Assembly (NCBI GenBank): GCA_903944555.1
Contig: CAJASG010000762.1
Span: 1 to 5,918 of the forward strand
Length of the DNA stretch: 5,918 bases
Origin: an uncultured beta proteobacterium
Lineage (GTDB): Bacteria; Pseudomonadota; Gammaproteobacteria; Burkholderiales; Burkholderiaceae_C
Direction of reading: 5' to 3'
Positions 1 through 5,918 of the stretch are shown here, piece after piece. Both the position numbers and the translations under genes were made by a program. The notes under the pieces were generated by a model that was given only the letters and a program-made list of their open reading frames with translations, ran no database searches and was not told the DNA's origin. The first letter of the stretch is position 1. Every line of letters begins with the position of its first letter.

Positions 1-1
1 A

Positions 2-1363
2 CCAGAAGATGTGTCAGACCTGTTTGATGCGCAATTTCACACGGGTGCGGCGCACCGGCTGAATCTGGGTCTAACGGAAGATCTTTCCTATTTGCGCAAC
101 CAAGAGCGCCTGACCTTTGGCCGCATGGGCATCACCGACCCGGTGTCGCTGGCTGATTTTGAAACGCATGGTGGCTATGCCGGTCTGCGCCATGCGTTGA
201 CCTTGACAGCGCCCGAGGTAGTGCAGCAGGTGCTGGACTCCGGCTTGCGGGGGCGCGGCGGTGCCGCATTTCCGGCTGGTATCAAATGGCGCACCGTGGC
301 GGCCGTCCAGGCCGCGCAGAAATACATTGTGTGCAACGCCGACGAAGGCGACTCCGGCACCTATTCCGACCGCATGACGATGGAGGGCGACCCCTTCATG
401 CTGATCGAGGGCATGACCATTGCCGCCCTGGCCACCGGGGCGACGCTGGGATATATTTACATCCGATCCGAATACCCGCATGCCGTGGCCACGATGGGCG
501 AGGCGATCAACATCGCCACGGCTGCAGGATTTTTGGGCCAGAACATTCTGGGCTCGGGCCACCGCTTTCATCTGGAAGTGCGCAAGGCGGCGGGCGCCTA
601 TGTGTGTGGCGAAGAAACCGCCATGCTGGAAAGCATTGAGGGCAAGCGCGGTGTGGTGCGGGCCAAACCACCCATTCCGGCCTTGAAGGGCTTGTTCGGA
701 CAACCCACGGTTATCAACAACGTCATTACCTTCGCCTCGGTGCCCACCATCCTGGCACGCGGCGCGGCGTTCTACAAAAACTATGGCGTCGGCCGGTCGC
801 ACGGCACGCTGCCTATTCAGCTCACGGGCAACCTCAAATACGGCGGTCTGGTTGAAAAAGCCTTTGGCATCACGTTGCGTCAGCTCATGTTTGACTTTGG
901 CGGAGGCAGTGCCTCCGGGCGTCCCATCAAGGCGGTGCAGGTTGGCGGCCCGCTGGGCTCCTATGTACCCGAAGCGCATTGGGACGTCCCGCTGGACTAC
1001 GAAGCCTTTGCGGCCGTGGGCGCCACGGTGGGGCACGGCGGCATTGTGGTGCATGACGACACGGCTGACCTCTCCAAACTGGCGCGCTACGCCATGGAAT
1101 TTTGTGCGATTGAATCCTGTGGAAAATGCACACCGTGCCGTATTGGGTCCACCCGGGGCGTCGAAGTGATTGACCGCATTACCCAGGGCGAAAACCAAGC
1201 CCAACAGGTCAAATTGTTGCGCGACCTGTGCGACACCATGCTGCATGGCTCACTGTGTGCCATGGGTGGCATGACACCCAACCCCGTGCTGTCGGCGCTG
1301 AACTATTACCCGCAAGATTTTGGTCTACCCACCAGCCCTGCATCAGGAGAACACCATGCTTGA
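2..1363 (+). CDS. fdsB: NAD+-dependent formate dehydrogenase beta subunit FdsB (5' end missing)
   Basis: FdsB is the diaphorase subunit of the soluble formate dehydrogenase. It takes electrons from FdsA and reduces NAD+ at an FMN site, and is related to NuoF of complex I. Numbering from the GTG at position 11, I see the glycine-rich NAD(H)/FMN motif GLRGRGGAAFPAGIKW (78-93), the FMN motif CNADEGDSGTYSDR (108-121), AYVCGEETAMLESIEGKRG (196-214), and the C-terminal [4Fe-4S] ligands C370, C373, C376 (SCGKCTPCR) and C416 (HGSLC). The frame stays open to the left edge through Pro-Glu-Asp, and 450 residues is about 70 short of the roughly 520 I recall for the Cupriavidus homologue. The GTG at 11 is therefore probably an internal valine, and the missing part is the N-terminal thioredoxin-like region. 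The stop at 1361-1363 lies inside the start of fdsA. Family assignment is secure; the true start is not visible. Confidence 0.95.
   Translation, partial: PEDVSDLFDAQFHTGAAHRLNLGLTEDLSYLRNQERLTFGRMGITDPVSLADFETHGGYAGLRHALTLTAPEVVQQVLDSGLRGRGGAAFPAGIKWRTVAAVQAAQKYIVCNADEGDSGTYSDRMTMEGDPFMLIEGMTIAALATGATLGYIYIRSEYPHAVATMGEAINIATAAGFLGQNILGSGHRFHLEVRKAAGAYVCGEETAMLESIEGKRGVVRAKPPIPALKGLFGQPTVINNVITFASVPTILARGAAFYKNYGVGRSHGTLPIQLTGNLKYGGLVEKAFGITLRQLMFDFGGGSASGRPIKAVQVGGPLGSYVPEAHWDVPLDYEAFAAVGATVGHGGIVVHDDTADLSKLARYAMEFCAIESCGKCTPCRIGSTRGVEVIDRITQGENQAQQVKLLRDLCDTMLHGSLCAMGGMTPNPVLSALNYYPQDFGLPTSPASGEHHA
1345..1350 (+). promoter_or_regulatory. Ribosome binding site of fdsA
   Basis: AGGAGA lies 5 bases before the ATG at 1356, inside the 3' end of fdsB. 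This decides the fdsA start: the same frame is open upstream to a TTG at 1320, but that codon has no comparable Shine-Dalgarno sequence. The 12 extra residues it would add are an out-of-frame reading of the fdsB tail. Confidence 0.85.
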
Positions 1364-4232
1364 GCACCACACAGACATCGACTTCGGCACGCCCCGTCGG
1401 GAATCCACCCAGGAAATCACGCTGGAAATTGACGGCGAAAGTGTCACCGTACCCGCCGGCACCTCGCTGATGCGTGCCGCAGTTGATGCGGGCATCCAGG
1501 TGCCCAAACTCTGCGCCACCGACAGCCTGGAACCGTTTGGTTCCTGCCGTTTATGTCTGGTCGAAATTGAAGGCCGCAAAGGTTTCCCGGCCTCGTGCAC
1601 CACGCCGGTAGAGAATGGCATGAAGGTACGCACCCAGACGCCCAAGCTGCAAGAACTGCGCAAGGGCGTGATGGAGCTGTATATCTCCGACCACCCGTTG
1701 GACTGCCTGACCTGTTCCGCCAACGGCAACTGCGAGCTGCAGGACATGGCCGGGGTCACCGGCCTGCGCGAAGTGCGCTATGGGCTGGACGGGGCCAACC
1801 ACCTCAAGAGCAAAAAAGACGAGTCCAACCCCTATTTCACCTATGACGCATCCAAGTGCATTGTGTGCAACCGTTGCGTGCGGGCCTGCGAAGAAACGCA
1901 GGGCACATTTGCCTTGACTATCAGTGGCCGCGGCTTCGAGTCCCGCGTGTCGCCAGGGCAAGACCAACCGTTCATGGACTCCGAATGCGTGAGTTGTGGC
2001 GCCTGTGTCGAAGCCTGCCCCACCGCCACCTTGCAGGAAAAAACTGTCATCATGCTGGGCCAGCCCGAGCACAGCAAGATCACAACCTGCGCCTACTGCG
2101 GTGTGGGGTGCGCCTTCAAAGCCGAAATGAAAGGCAACGAAGTGGTGCGCATGGTGCCGTGGAAAGACGGCAAGGCCAACGAAGGCCACGCCTGCATCAA
2201 AGGCCGCTTTGCCTGGGGATACGCAACCCACAAAGACCGCATGACCCAGCCAATGATCCGCAAACACATCAGCGACCCGTGGCAGGAGGTCAGTTGGGAC
2301 GAGGCGATCAATTACGCCGCCAGCGAATTCCGCCGCATCCAGGCCAAACACGGTAAGGACTCGATTGGCGGCATTACCTCGTCGCGCTGCACCAACGAAG
2401 AAACTTACCTGGTGCAAAAGCTGGTGCGCGCTGCCTTTGGCAACAACAATGTGGACACCTGCGCCCGCGTCTGCCACTCACCCACCGGCTACGGCCTGGG
2501 CCAGACCTTTGGCACCTCCGCAGGCACCCAGACCTTCAAGTCCGTTGAAAAATCCGACGTGATTTTGGTGATTGGCGCCAACCCGTCGGCCGCACACCCG
2601 GTGTTTGCCTCGCGCATGAAAAAGCGTCTGCGCGAGGGTGCACGCCTGATCGTGATCGACCCGCGCCAGATTGATCTGGTCGACGCGCCGCACATCAAGG
2701 CCGACTACCACCTGCAACTCAAACCCGGTACGAACGTCGCCGTGATCACCTCGTTGGCCCATGTGGTGGTCACCGAAGGCCTGCTGGCGCAGGCCTACAT
2801 TGCTGAGCGCTGTGATGACAAGTCGTTTCAACAATGGCGCGACTTCGTGGCGCGGCCGGACAACTCACCGGAAGCCATGGCCGCGGTGACGGGCGTGCCC
2901 GCCGACACGGTGCGCGCCGCCGCGCGCCTGTACGCCACCGGTGGCAATGCCGCAATTTATTACGGACTGGGGGTGACGGAGCATGCGCAGGGTTCCACCA
3001 TGGTCATGGGCATTGCCAACCTGGCCATGGCCACTGGCAATGTGGGGCGGGAAGGCGTGGGGGTGAACCCGCTGCGCGGCCAGAACAACGTGCAGGGCGC
3101 GTGCGACATGGGCTCGTTCCCACATGAGTTGCCGGGCTACCGTCATATTTCCGACACCACTGTGCGCGCCCAATTCGATGCCGCCTGGGGCGTGACGCTG
3201 AACCCGGAACCCGGCCTGCGCATTCCCAATATGCTGGACGCCGCCCACGCCGGTACCTTCATGGGCCTGTACTGTGAGGGCGAGGACATCGTCCAGTCCG
3301 ACCCCAACACCCAGCACGTCACCTCGGCCCTGCTGGCGATGGAATGCATCGTGGTGCAGGATTTGTTCTTGAACGAAACCGCCAAGTACGCGCATGTGTT
3401 TTTGCCGGGCTCCTCCTTCCTGGAAAAAGACGGCACCTTCACCAACGCCGAGCGCCGCATCTCCCGCGTGCGCAAAGTCATGCCGCCCAAGGCGGGCTAT
3501 TCCGACTGGGAAGTAACGGCCATGCTGTCCAATGCCCTGGGTTACCCCATGCACTACGCCCACCCGCGTGACATCATGGCGGAGATTGCGTCGCTCACCC
3601 CAAGCTTTCAGGGCGTCAGCTACGCCAAAATTGAGAAGCACGGCAGCGTGCAATGGCCCTGCAATGAAGACACCGCAGAGCTGGGCACCGAGATCATGCA
3701 CATGGACCACTTTGTGCGCGGCAAGGGCCGCTTCATCATCACCCAGTACGTTGCCACCGATGAAAAAGTGACGCGCAAGTTCCCCTTGATCCTGACCACC
3801 GGGCGCATTCTGTCGCAGTACAACGTGGGCGCACAAACCCGCCGCACCGAGAACAGCCAGTGGCACAGCGAAGACCGGCTGGAAATTCACCCGCATGATG
3901 CGGAAGAACGCGGTATCCAACACGGAGGCTGGGTCGGCATTGAGAGCCGGGCCGGGCAAACCGCGCTGCGTGTCGAAGTCACCGAACGCGTCCAGCCAGG
4001 GGTGGTGTACACCACCTTCCACTTCCCGGAATCGGGCGCCAACGTGATCACCACCGACAACTCCGACTGGGCAACCAACTGCCCCGAATACAAGGTAACT
4101 GCGGTGCAGGTGAAGCCGGTGGCTCAGCCCTCGGAATGGCAACAGTCCTACTCCCGATTCAACTCCGAGCAGTTGGCACTGGCACAGGCGGCGCACCCGC
4201 CTACCGACGCAGCCACTGCTGCAGCTCTGTGA
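1356..4232 (+). CDS. fdsA: NAD+-dependent formate dehydrogenase catalytic alpha subunit FdsA
   Basis: FdsA oxidises formate to CO2 at a molybdenum bis-MGD site in the cytoplasm and sends electrons to FdsB. The 958-residue product matches the usual family length of about 959. Domains in order: a NuoG-like [2Fe-2S] domain with C53, C64, C67, C81; a His-Cys [4Fe-4S] site with H113, C117, C120, C126; a two-cluster ferredoxin segment with C168, C171, C174, C178 and C211, C214, C217, C221; the formate dehydrogenase [4Fe-4S] site with C245, C248, C252, C280 (CAYCGVGC); the molybdopterin core; and a dinucleotide-binding C-terminal domain from about residue 808. The likely Mo ligand is C373 (codon TGC at 2472-2474), followed by H374 in RVCHSPT. 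R574 in NPLRGQNN lies 201 residues further on, the same spacing I recall for C386 and R587 of Rhodobacter capsulatus FdsA. The active site therefore uses cysteine, not selenocysteine. No twin-arginine signal is seen. The ATG overlaps the end of fdsB by 8 bases, suggesting coupled translation. Confidence 0.97.
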   Translation: MLEHHTDIDFGTPRRESTQEITLEIDGESVTVPAGTSLMRAAVDAGIQVPKLCATDSLEPFGSCRLCLVEIEGRKGFPASCTTPVENGMKVRTQTPKLQELRKGVMELYISDHPLDCLTCSANGNCELQDMAGVTGLREVRYGLDGANHLKSKKDESNPYFTYDASKCIVCNRCVRACEETQGTFALTISGRGFESRVSPGQDQPFMDSECVSCGACVEACPTATLQEKTVIMLGQPEHSKITTCAYCGVGCAFKAEMKGNEVVRMVPWKDGKANEGHACIKGRFAWGYATHKDRMTQPMIRKHISDPWQEVSWDEAINYAASEFRRIQAKHGKDSIGGITSSRCTNEETYLVQKLVRAAFGNNNVDTCARVCHSPTGYGLGQTFGTSAGTQTFKSVEKSDVILVIGANPSAAHPVFASRMKKRLREGARLIVIDPRQIDLVDAPHIKADYHLQLKPGTNVAVITSLAHVVVTEGLLAQAYIAERCDDKSFQQWRDFVARPDNSPEAMAAVTGVPADTVRAAARLYATGGNAAIYYGLGVTEHAQGSTMVMGIANLAMATGNVGREGVGVNPLRGQNNVQGACDMGSFPHELPGYRHISDTTVRAQFDAAWGVTLNPEPGLRIPNMLDAAHAGTFMGLYCEGEDIVQSDPNTQHVTSALLAMECIVVQDLFLNETAKYAHVFLPGSSFLEKDGTFTNAERRISRVRKVMPPKAGYSDWEVTAMLSNALGYPMHYAHPRDIMAEIASLTPSFQGVSYAKIEKHGSVQWPCNEDTAELGTEIMHMDHFVRGKGRFIITQYVATDEKVTRKFPLILTTGRILSQYNVGAQTRRTENSQWHSEDRLEIHPHDAEERGIQHGGWVGIESRAGQTALRVEVTERVQPGVVYTTFHFPESGANVITTDNSDWATNCPEYKVTAVQVKPVAQPSEWQQSYSRFNSEQLALAQAAHPPTDAATAAAL

Positions 4233-4241
4233 CGGCACACT

Positions 4242-5078
4242 ATGGACATGTCTACCGATCTCCCCTATCCCGCCGCACAGGGCTACCGTGTCATTGAAGT
4301 CAGCGGGACTCGCAACGGCATACGACGTGACGGGCCGGATTGTGTCGCCGAGGAGGTTCCCGTCGCATTGGAGTTCAATGGCGTTTCGCATGCCGTCATG
4401 ATGGCAACGCCAGCGGACCTGGAAGACTTCGCATATGGCTTTGCCATCACCGAAGGCATCGTGGACACCGCGTCTCAAATTCATGACTGCGAATGGTCGT
4501 CCTCAGCCCAGGGCTACACCGTGCAACTCTCGATTGCGGCCGTCTGCTTTTCCCGCCTGCGGGAAAAGCGCCGCAATCTGACGGGCCGCACCGGCTGCGG
4601 CCTGTGCGGCACCGAAAGCCTTCTGCAGGCCGTGCGGCATCCGGAACCTCTGCGAGGCCCTCGGTCATTTGATGCCAAGGCCGTCGCAAAATCAATGGGG
4701 AACCTGAAGGAGCGCCAGATGCTCTTGGCACTGACCGGCGCCACGCACGCCGCCGCCTGGTGCACTGCAGACGGCCACATTGAACTGATCCGCGAGGACG
4801 TAGGGCGACACAACGCGCTCGACAAGCTGATTGGGGCACTTGTGCGCTCGGGTCGGCCAGCCAGCACGGGATTCATCGCCATCACCAGCCGCGCGAGTTA
4901 CGAGATGGTGCAAAAAACAGCCGCGGTGGGGGTCACCTTGCTGGCAGCCGTGTCCGGAGTCACCGGCTTGGCGGTTGACGTGGCCCAAAGCGCGGGCCTG
5001 ACCCTGCTGGGTTTTGCCCGTGGCGACGACATTTCCATTTACAGCCACCCTGAACGATTCCAACTGGATGCGCCATGA
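4242..5078 (+). CDS. fdhD: Formate dehydrogenase accessory sulfurtransferase FdhD (FdsC)
   Basis: FdhD proteins bind bis-MGD and are needed to make active formate dehydrogenase; in E. coli FdhD relays sulfur from IscS to the cofactor. The member in fds operons is called FdsC. The 278-residue product is full length. Visible family features are VPVALEFNGVSH (39-50), the DLEDFAYGFAITEGI segment (59-73), GRTGCGLCGTES (115-126) with the conserved Cys pair C119/C122, EDVGRHNALDKLIG (185-198), SRASYEMVQKTA (216-227) and GFARGDDISIYSHPER (257-272). It starts 9 bases after fdsA. A second in-frame ATG at 4248 is possible, since neither start has a clear Shine-Dalgarno sequence; coupling to fdsA translation is the likely route. 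Its stop overlaps the fdsD start. A strong inverted repeat lies at 4546-4569 within the coding sequence, just before the Cys motif, without disturbing the frame. Confidence 0.95.
   Translation: MDMSTDLPYPAAQGYRVIEVSGTRNGIRRDGPDCVAEEVPVALEFNGVSHAVMMATPADLEDFAYGFAITEGIVDTASQIHDCEWSSSAQGYTVQLSIAAVCFSRLREKRRNLTGRTGCGLCGTESLLQAVRHPEPLRGPRSFDAKAVAKSMGNLKERQMLLALTGATHAAAWCTADGHIELIREDVGRHNALDKLIGALVRSGRPASTGFIAITSRASYEMVQKTAAVGVTLLAAVSGVTGLAVDVAQSAGLTLLGFARGDDISIYSHPERFQLDAP
4546..4569. repeat. Perfect inverted repeat, 11-base arms, inside fdhD
   Basis: The arms GCTTTTCCCGC (4546-4556) and GCGGGAAAAGC (4559-4569) are exact reverse complements separated by CT. In RNA this would fold as about ten pairs closed by a four-base CCTG loop. 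It encodes the segment CFSRLREKR, where the family has an arginine- and lysine-rich stretch before the GRTGCGLCG motif, so it does not look like an inserted element. No T-run follows, so it is not a standard terminator. Function unknown; it may be chance. Confidence 0.7.
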
Positions 5079-5302
5079 CCTACGACGACAACCTGATCCG
5101 AATGGCCAACCAGATCGGCACTTTTTTCGAAAGCATGCCCGATCGCCAAGAGGCCCTGGAGGGGATTGCCAGCCACCTGAAAAAGTTCTGGGACCCGCGG
5201 ATGCGCCATGCCTTTCTGGCGCTGATGGATGAAAAATCTGACCAGGCAGTCAGCGAAATTGTGCGCACCGCGGTGCGTACGCACCGCGATTTGATCCAAT
5301 AA
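5075..5302 (+). CDS. fdsD: Formate dehydrogenase delta subunit FdsD
   Basis: FdsD is the small last gene product of fds operons, required for or associated with the active NAD+-dependent formate dehydrogenase; its exact role is less clear than those of the other subunits. The 75-residue product is close to the family's usual size of about 70. It shows the recognisable features LIRMANQIGTFFES (7-20), MPDRQEALEG (21-30), and HLKKFWDPRMRHAF (34-47). It has no cysteine, so it binds no cluster, and no signal peptide or membrane segment. The ATG overlaps the fdhD stop in an ATGA, and the upstream GGAT (5066-5069) is only a weak ribosome binding site, so translational coupling is likely. Assignment rests on sequence resemblance plus position at the end of the operon. 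The 3' end of the gene contains a 20-base perfect palindrome. Confidence 0.93.
   Translation: MTYDDNLIRMANQIGTFFESMPDRQEALEGIASHLKKFWDPRMRHAFLALMDEKSDQAVSEIVRTAVRTHRDLIQ
5264..5288. repeat. Overlapping perfect palindromes at the 3' end of fdsD
   Basis: CGCGGTGCGTACGCACCGCG (5269-5288) is an exact 20-base palindrome. It shares its left half with a second exact palindrome, CGCACCGCGGTGCG (5264-5277). The octamer GCACCGCG occurs at 5265-5272 and 5281-5288, and its complement CGCGGTGC at 5269-5276 can pair with only one of them at a time. As RNA, the larger one gives an 8-pair GC-rich stem with a GTAC loop, ending 11 bases before the fdsD stop codon. Only ATTTGAT follows, so it is at best a poor intrinsic terminator on the + strand. 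Because it is symmetric it could act on transcripts from either side of this convergent junction, or protect the mRNA 3' end; both are inference. Confidence 0.65.
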
Positions 5303-5338
5303 ACGCAAGGCCACCCAGGGCAGACAGCCCCGCTTCCA
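5303..5338. other. Convergent intergenic gap between fdsD and apbC
   Basis: This 36-base gap separates the 3' ends of fdsD and apbC. It holds only a weak inverted repeat, GGGC (5318-5321) and GCCC (5327-5330) around a five-base loop, with no adjacent T-run on either strand. I see no convincing intrinsic terminator in it. The strongest stem near the junction is the palindrome inside fdsD at 5269-5288. Confidence 0.5.
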
Positions 5339-5918
5339 TCAGGTGTTTTTGCTGATGCTGATGGTCGGGAACTTGGAAGAAAAGTCCTTGTTCTTGGCCG
5401 CAATCGCCAAGGCCACACGGCGGGCGACCGCCTTGTAGAGGCCAGCCACTTCACCGTCCGGGTCTGCCACCACCGTGGGGCGCCCGCTATCGGCTTGCAC
5501 GCGAATCTGCATGGCCAGTGGCAAGGCACCCAGATAGTCCATTCCGTAGTCGGTCGCCATTTTTTTACCTCCATCCGCGCCAAAAATGTGCTCAACGTGC
5601 CCGCAGTTGCTGCACACATGCACCGCCATGTTTTCCACAATCCCCAGAATCGGCACACCCACCTTTTCGAACATCTTGATGCCTTTGCGGGCGTCCAATA
5701 GCGCGATGTCTTGGGGTGTGGTGACGATGACTGCTCCCGTCATGGGCACGCGCTGACTCAGGGTGAGCTGGATGTCGCCGGTGCCGGGGGGCATATCAAC
5801 GATCAAATAGTCCAGATCCTTCCAATTGGTCTGGCGCAGCAGCTGGTCCAGCGCCTGGGTGGCCATGGGACCGCGCCAGATCATGGCCTCGTCCTGCGCT
5901 ACCAAAAACCCAATCGAC
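5339..5918 (-). CDS. apbC: Iron-sulfur cluster carrier ATPase ApbC/Mrp (5' end missing)
   Basis: ApbC/Mrp is a cytoplasmic P-loop ATPase of the MinD/Mrp family that binds a [4Fe-4S] cluster as a dimer and passes it to target proteins. Only the C-terminal ~192 residues are in the window; the family is usually about 360, so the N-terminal DUF59-like region and the Walker A motif KGGVGKST lie beyond the right edge. Visible are SIGFL at the edge, DEAMIWRGPM, the Walker B region LDYLIVDMPPGTGD, the TTPQDIALLDARKG segment, and the cluster-binding pair CSNC in VENMAVHVCSNCGH. The TTG at 5903-5905 (on the - strand) is not the start, because the conserved frame continues through it. The stop is at 5339-5341. 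It is transcribed toward the fds operon and so is not part of it. Identity is secure; the gene may also be called mrp. Confidence 0.95.
   Translation of the reverse strand, partial: SIGFLVAQDEAMIWRGPMATQALDQLLRQTNWKDLDYLIVDMPPGTGDIQLTLSQRVPMTGAVIVTTPQDIALLDARKGIKMFEKVGVPILGIVENMAVHVCSNCGHVEHIFGADGGKKMATDYGMDYLGALPLAMQIRVQADSGRPTVVADPDGEVAGLYKAVARRVALAIAAKNKDFSSKFPTISISKNT

Noticed and set aside
11..13. GTG as the start of fdsB
   Set aside because: The frame is open to the window edge and the product would be about 70 residues short of the family length; no Shine-Dalgarno sequence is visible in the few bases before it.
71..1246. 391-residue open frame on the - strand opposite fdsB
   Set aside because: Same pattern: antisense to a conserved gene, biased composition, no recognisable motif.
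1320..1355. TTG at 1320 as the start of fdsA
   Set aside because: The ATG at 1356 has AGGAGA at proper spacing and gives the family's usual length and N-terminus.
1551..2477. 308-residue open frame on the - strand opposite the Fe-S part of fdsA
   Set aside because: Antisense shadow with low-complexity composition rich in Ala, Gly, Val and His, and no domain.
2865..4484. Long 539-residue open frame on the - strand opposite fdsA
   Set aside because: It is antisense to conserved fdsA codons, its product is rich in His, Gly, Val and Arg with no recognisable domain, and long antisense frames are common in GC-rich genes.
5318..5349. Possible intrinsic terminator GGGC/GCCC plus downstream T-run
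   Set aside because: The stem has only 4 pairs and the T-run at 5345-5349 is about 14 bases past it, inside apbC, so it does not form a standard terminator.
5080..5658. 192-residue open frame on the - strand across fdsD and the end of apbC
   Set aside because: It lies in another frame over two well-supported conserved genes and its Trp/Arg/Cys-rich product resembles nothing I recognise.
5903..5905. TTG (on the - strand) as the start of apbC
   Set aside because: Conserved ApbC sequence continues through it (SIGFL), and the Walker A half of the protein would be missing.
1..5918. Undescribed defence, mobile or RNA system
   Set aside because: Nearly every base is covered by well-known metabolic genes; I saw no repeat array, transposase, tRNA, rRNA or unexplained gene.

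Overview
This window carries most of an operon for a soluble, NAD+-dependent, molybdenum-containing formate dehydrogenase (FdsGBACD type), followed by the 3' part of a convergent apbC/mrp gene. GC-rich codon use, the gene order B-A-C(FdhD)-D, and protein sequences typical of this family in beta-proteobacteria suggest a member of the Burkholderiales. Comamonadaceae is a reasonable guess, but that assignment is inference from memory and not from a search.

Layout on the + strand: fdsB runs in from the left edge (its 5' end is missing) to 1363. fdsA spans 1356-4232 and overlaps the end of fdsB by 8 bases. fdhD (called fdsC in this operon type) spans 4242-5078, 9 bases after fdsA. fdsD spans 5075-5302 and overlaps fdhD by 4 bases (ATGA). 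On the - strand, the last ~192 codons of apbC/mrp occupy 5339-5918, converging on fdsD with a 36-base gap. fdsG and any promoter or regulator would lie left of the window.

How the parts work together: FdsA oxidises formate to CO2 at a bis-MGD molybdenum site ligated by a cysteine. Its chain of Fe-S clusters passes electrons to FdsB, which has FMN, a [4Fe-4S] cluster and an NAD(H) site and makes NADH. FdhD/FdsC sulfurates or hands over the molybdenum cofactor during maturation, and FdsD is a small accessory subunit. ApbC is a general Fe-S cluster carrier; its closeness to an Fe-S-rich enzyme is suggestive only.

All expected metal ligands and catalytic residues visible in the window are present, and no frameshift is seen. 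I found no RNA gene, mobile element, CRISPR array or undescribed system. The only structure not explained by the genes is a few perfect inverted repeats inside coding sequence, notably a 20-base palindrome at the end of fdsD and an 11-base-arm hairpin inside fdhD.
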